From JBGPFS01 sp041483455 (GTDB taxonomy: Bacteria; Chloroflexota; Limnocylindria; Limnocylindrales; CSP1-4), in assembly GCA_041483455.1 (NCBI GenBank), contig JBGPFS010000109.1, forward strand, positions 1 through 7,812: a stretch of 7,812 nucleotides of DNA. Direction: 5' to 3'. Positions within the stretch are counted from its first letter, which is position 1. The number at the start of each line of letters is the position of its first letter. Positions 6,226 through 7,812 of this stretch are shown piece by piece. The notes under the pieces are model-generated. The model searched no databases. It was not told where the DNA came from and was given only the letters and a program-made list of their open reading frames with translations. A program made the position numbers and the translations under genes.

Positions 6226-7231
6226 TGACGGCGCGTACGTCGGAATGCTCCTGGAGCGGCACGGCAGGCGCCGGGATGCGGCCGAGGATGGACGTCAGGA
6301 TGGCGTCGCTCGAGACGTTCTCGGAGAGCGCCTCGAACGAGAGGACGAGGCGATGGCGCATGACGTCGCGGGCCATGTCGAGGACGTCCTGGGGCAGCAC
6401 GTACTCGCGCCCCCGGACGTAGGCCAGCGCCCGGGCCGTGAGGATGAGGTTGATCGAGGCGCGCGGGCTGGCGCCGAAGGTGATGTAGCGCTCGAGCTCC
6501 GGCAGGCCGTACTCCCGCGGCGCCCGGGTCGCCCTCGCTAGGCGCACGGCGTAGTCGTAGAGGGACGGGTCGACATAGATCCCGTCGACCTCGTGCTGGA
6601 GCGCGAGCAGGTCGTCCGTCGACAGGACCTTCTGGACCGGGTCCACGGCGCCAGTCATCCGCTCTACGACGACGAACTCCTCGGTCGCGCTCGGATACCC
6701 GACCAGCACCTTGAGCATGAACCGGTCGACCTGCGCCTCGGGCAATGCGTACGTGCCTTCCGTCTCGATCGGATTCTGGGTGGCCAGGACGAGGAAGGGA
6801 TCCGGCACCACATGCGTCTCGTGCCCGATCGTGACCTGGCGTTCCTGCATCACCTCGAGGAGCGCGCTCTGCACCTTGGCCGGCGCCCGGTTGATCTCGT
6901 CGGCCAGGAGGAGGTTCGTGAAGACCGGCCCGAGCGACGTGCCGAACTCCCCGGTCTTCTGGTTGTAGATGCGCGTCCCGACAAGGTCGGCCGGGACGAG
7001 GTCGGGCGTGAACTGGATCCGCCTGAAATCACCGCCGATCGACTGGGCGAGCGTCTTGATCGCCATCGTCTTGGCCAGCCCGGGGACGCCCTCGACGAGC
7101 AGATGCCCGCGGGCGAGCAGGGCCACGATCATCCGCTCGAGCAGGTGGTCCTGGCCGACGATGACCTTCTTGACCTCGTAGAGCAGGCGCTCCAGCGGGA
7201 CGGTCGGCTTCGCGTTCGCCTCGTGGTCCAT
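6218..7231 (-). CDS. MoxR-family AAA+ ATPase
   Basis: MoxR ATPases form hexamers that use ATP hydrolysis for chaperone-like remodelling, usually with VWA partners. The 337-residue product is of standard length and shows all key motifs: Walker A GVPGLAKT (48-55, Lys54), Walker B LLLADEINRA with Asp111-Glu112, sensor 1 ATQNP with Asn153, and PEAQVDRF with Arg170, the likely arginine-finger region. The C-terminal lid contains FGASPRASINL, carrying the sensor 2 region. The ATG at 7231 has AGGAGGAG upstream with about 9 nt spacing. It lies 24 nt after the protease gene and overlaps the DUF58 gene, making it the second visible gene of the unit. It is presumably cytoplasmic and works at the inner face of the membrane with DUF58 and the two VWA proteins. 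The family is certain; the remodelled target is not known. Confidence 0.96.
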   Translation of the reverse strand: MDHEANAKPTVPLERLLYEVKKVIVGQDHLLERMIVALLARGHLLVEGVPGLAKTMAIKTLAQSIGGDFRRIQFTPDLVPADLVGTRIYNQKTGEFGTSLGPVFTNLLLADEINRAPAKVQSALLEVMQERQVTIGHETHVVPDPFLVLATQNPIETEGTYALPEAQVDRFMLKVLVGYPSATEEFVVVERMTGAVDPVQKVLSTDDLLALQHEVDGIYVDPSLYDYAVRLARATRAPREYGLPELERYITFGASPRASINLILTARALAYVRGREYVLPQDVLDMARDVMRHRLVLSFEALSENVSSDAILTSILGRIPAPAVPLQEHSDVRAVNA

Positions 7232-7240
7232 GGGCCTCGA

Positions 7241-7249
7241 CTCCTCCTC
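7241..7249 (-). promoter_or_regulatory. Shine-Dalgarno of the moxR-like gene
   Basis: GAGGAGGAG on the minus strand, ending 9 nt before the ATG at 7231, in the 24-nt gap after the protease stop. It supports that start and suggests strong translation of the ATPase. Confidence 0.65.
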
Positions 7250-7255
7250 GGACGA

Positions 7256-7812
7256 TCAGTACTGGGGCAGGCCGGCCGCGCCGCCGGCGACATCGATGGG
7301 GACGGCCAGGCCGATCCCGATGAACACGTCCTCCTTGGTGGGGTTCACCAGGGCGGTCACGATCCCGATCACCTGCCCGGCGCGATTGAGGAGCGGTCCG
7401 CCCGAGTTGCCCGGGTTCACCGCCGCGTCCACCTGGACGAGGCCGTGGAAGACGCGGTCGCTGCCCGGGACCTGGAATGACCGGCCGAGCCCCGAGACGA
7501 TCCCGGTGCTCATCGAGCCGTACAGGCCGAACGGGTTGCCGACGACGTAGGCCTCGCTCCCGACGCGCACGGCGCCCGGGTTTCCGAGCGTCGCCGGAAC
7601 CACCGTGGCTGGGAGCCGGTCCGGCCGGAGGACGGCGATGTCGGTCTCGGGTCGCTGGACGGCGACGACGGCGCCCGACTTCGTCCCGTCGGCAAAGGTC
7701 AGCTGGATCGTCGACGCGTCGGCGACGACGTGGAGGGCCGTGAGCACCTCGCCCGCGCCATCGATGACGACCCCCGTCCCGAGGCCGTGGGTCGCACTTC
7801 CCTTGGCGTCGG
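7256..7812 (-). CDS. HtrA/trypsin-like serine protease (S1C type) without PDZ domain, 5' end outside window
   Basis: The last 184 residues of a chymotrypsin-fold protease are visible; the frame is open through the right edge, so an internal GTG at 7747 is not the start. The catalytic triad is complete: His27 in LTALHVVAD, Asp57 in TDIAVLRP and Ser136 in NPGNSGGPLL (numbering from the first visible codon). GLGTGVVID before the His and GIGLAVPID near the end are hallmarks of the HtrA/DegP family. The chain stops about 11 residues after AVPID, so the PDZ domain that usually follows and recognises substrates is absent. The missing N-terminus may carry a membrane anchor, as is common in HtrA-like proteases of high-GC bacteria. 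It sits 24 nt before the moxR-like gene, so it probably belongs to the same transcript. It would act outside the membrane in envelope protein quality control or processing; this is inference. Confidence 0.9.
   Translation of the reverse strand, partial: DAKGSATHGLGTGVVIDGAGEVLTALHVVADASTIQLTFADGTKSGAVVAVQRPETDIAVLRPDRLPATVVPATLGNPGAVRVGSEAYVVGNPFGLYGSMSTGIVSGLGRSFQVPGSDRVFHGLVQVDAAVNPGNSGGPLLNRAGQVIGIVTALVNPTKEDVFIGIGLAVPIDVAGGAAGLPQY

Noticed and set aside
6593..7480. Plus-strand 295-codon frame opposite moxR and the protease
   Set aside because: It spans two real genes on the other strand, and its product has no motif or plausible ribosome site.

Overview
This is a high-GC window (well over half G+C, with strong G/C preference at third codon positions) in which every supported gene lies on the minus strand. 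Read in the direction of transcription, from right to left, it holds eight protein genes, two of them cut by the window edges, plus one doubtful small ORF. I see no tRNA, rRNA, CRISPR array, insertion sequence or phage gene. The gene content and codon use fit a free-living high-GC bacterium such as an actinobacterium or a Chloroflexota lineage. This is an inference from composition and gene families; no phylogenetic marker is present.

Region A (7812 to 2127) looks like one tightly packed transcription unit. It runs: an HtrA/trypsin-like serine protease with no PDZ domain (5' end outside the window); a MoxR-family AAA+ ATPase; a DUF58 protein; a first membrane-anchored von Willebrand factor A (VWA) protein; a second VWA protein; and a secreted lipoprotein phosphatase of the phosphoesterase/SapM-like family. 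Gaps are 24 nt or less or are overlaps, except 71 nt between the two VWA genes, which is exactly spanned by a 24-codon ORF. MoxR-DUF58-VWA-VWA is the well-known bat-like module, thought to act as a metal-dependent chaperone or assembly machine at the membrane. A protease in front and an exported phosphatase behind suggest an envelope role here.

Region B (2126 to 2008) separates two units. It carries a perfect 28-bp palindrome 9 nt after the phosphatase stop, the likely end of the first transcript.

Region C (2007 to 1) holds a two-domain rhodanese-type sulfurtransferase followed, 25 nt on, by a phenylacetate-CoA ligase (PaaK/CapK)-type adenylate-forming enzyme that runs off the left edge. Both have convincing Shine-Dalgarno sequences, which fix starts that differ from the longest-ORF choice.

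The features most worth a second look are: the DUF58 gene, whose conserved N-terminal ~58 residues are encoded in frame but have no ATG, GTG or TTG to start them; the 24-codon ORF joined to both VWA genes by a 4-nt ATGA overlap and a single in-frame TAG; the 28-bp palindrome; and the unusual flanking genes of the MoxR module. None of these proves a new system; the families themselves are known.
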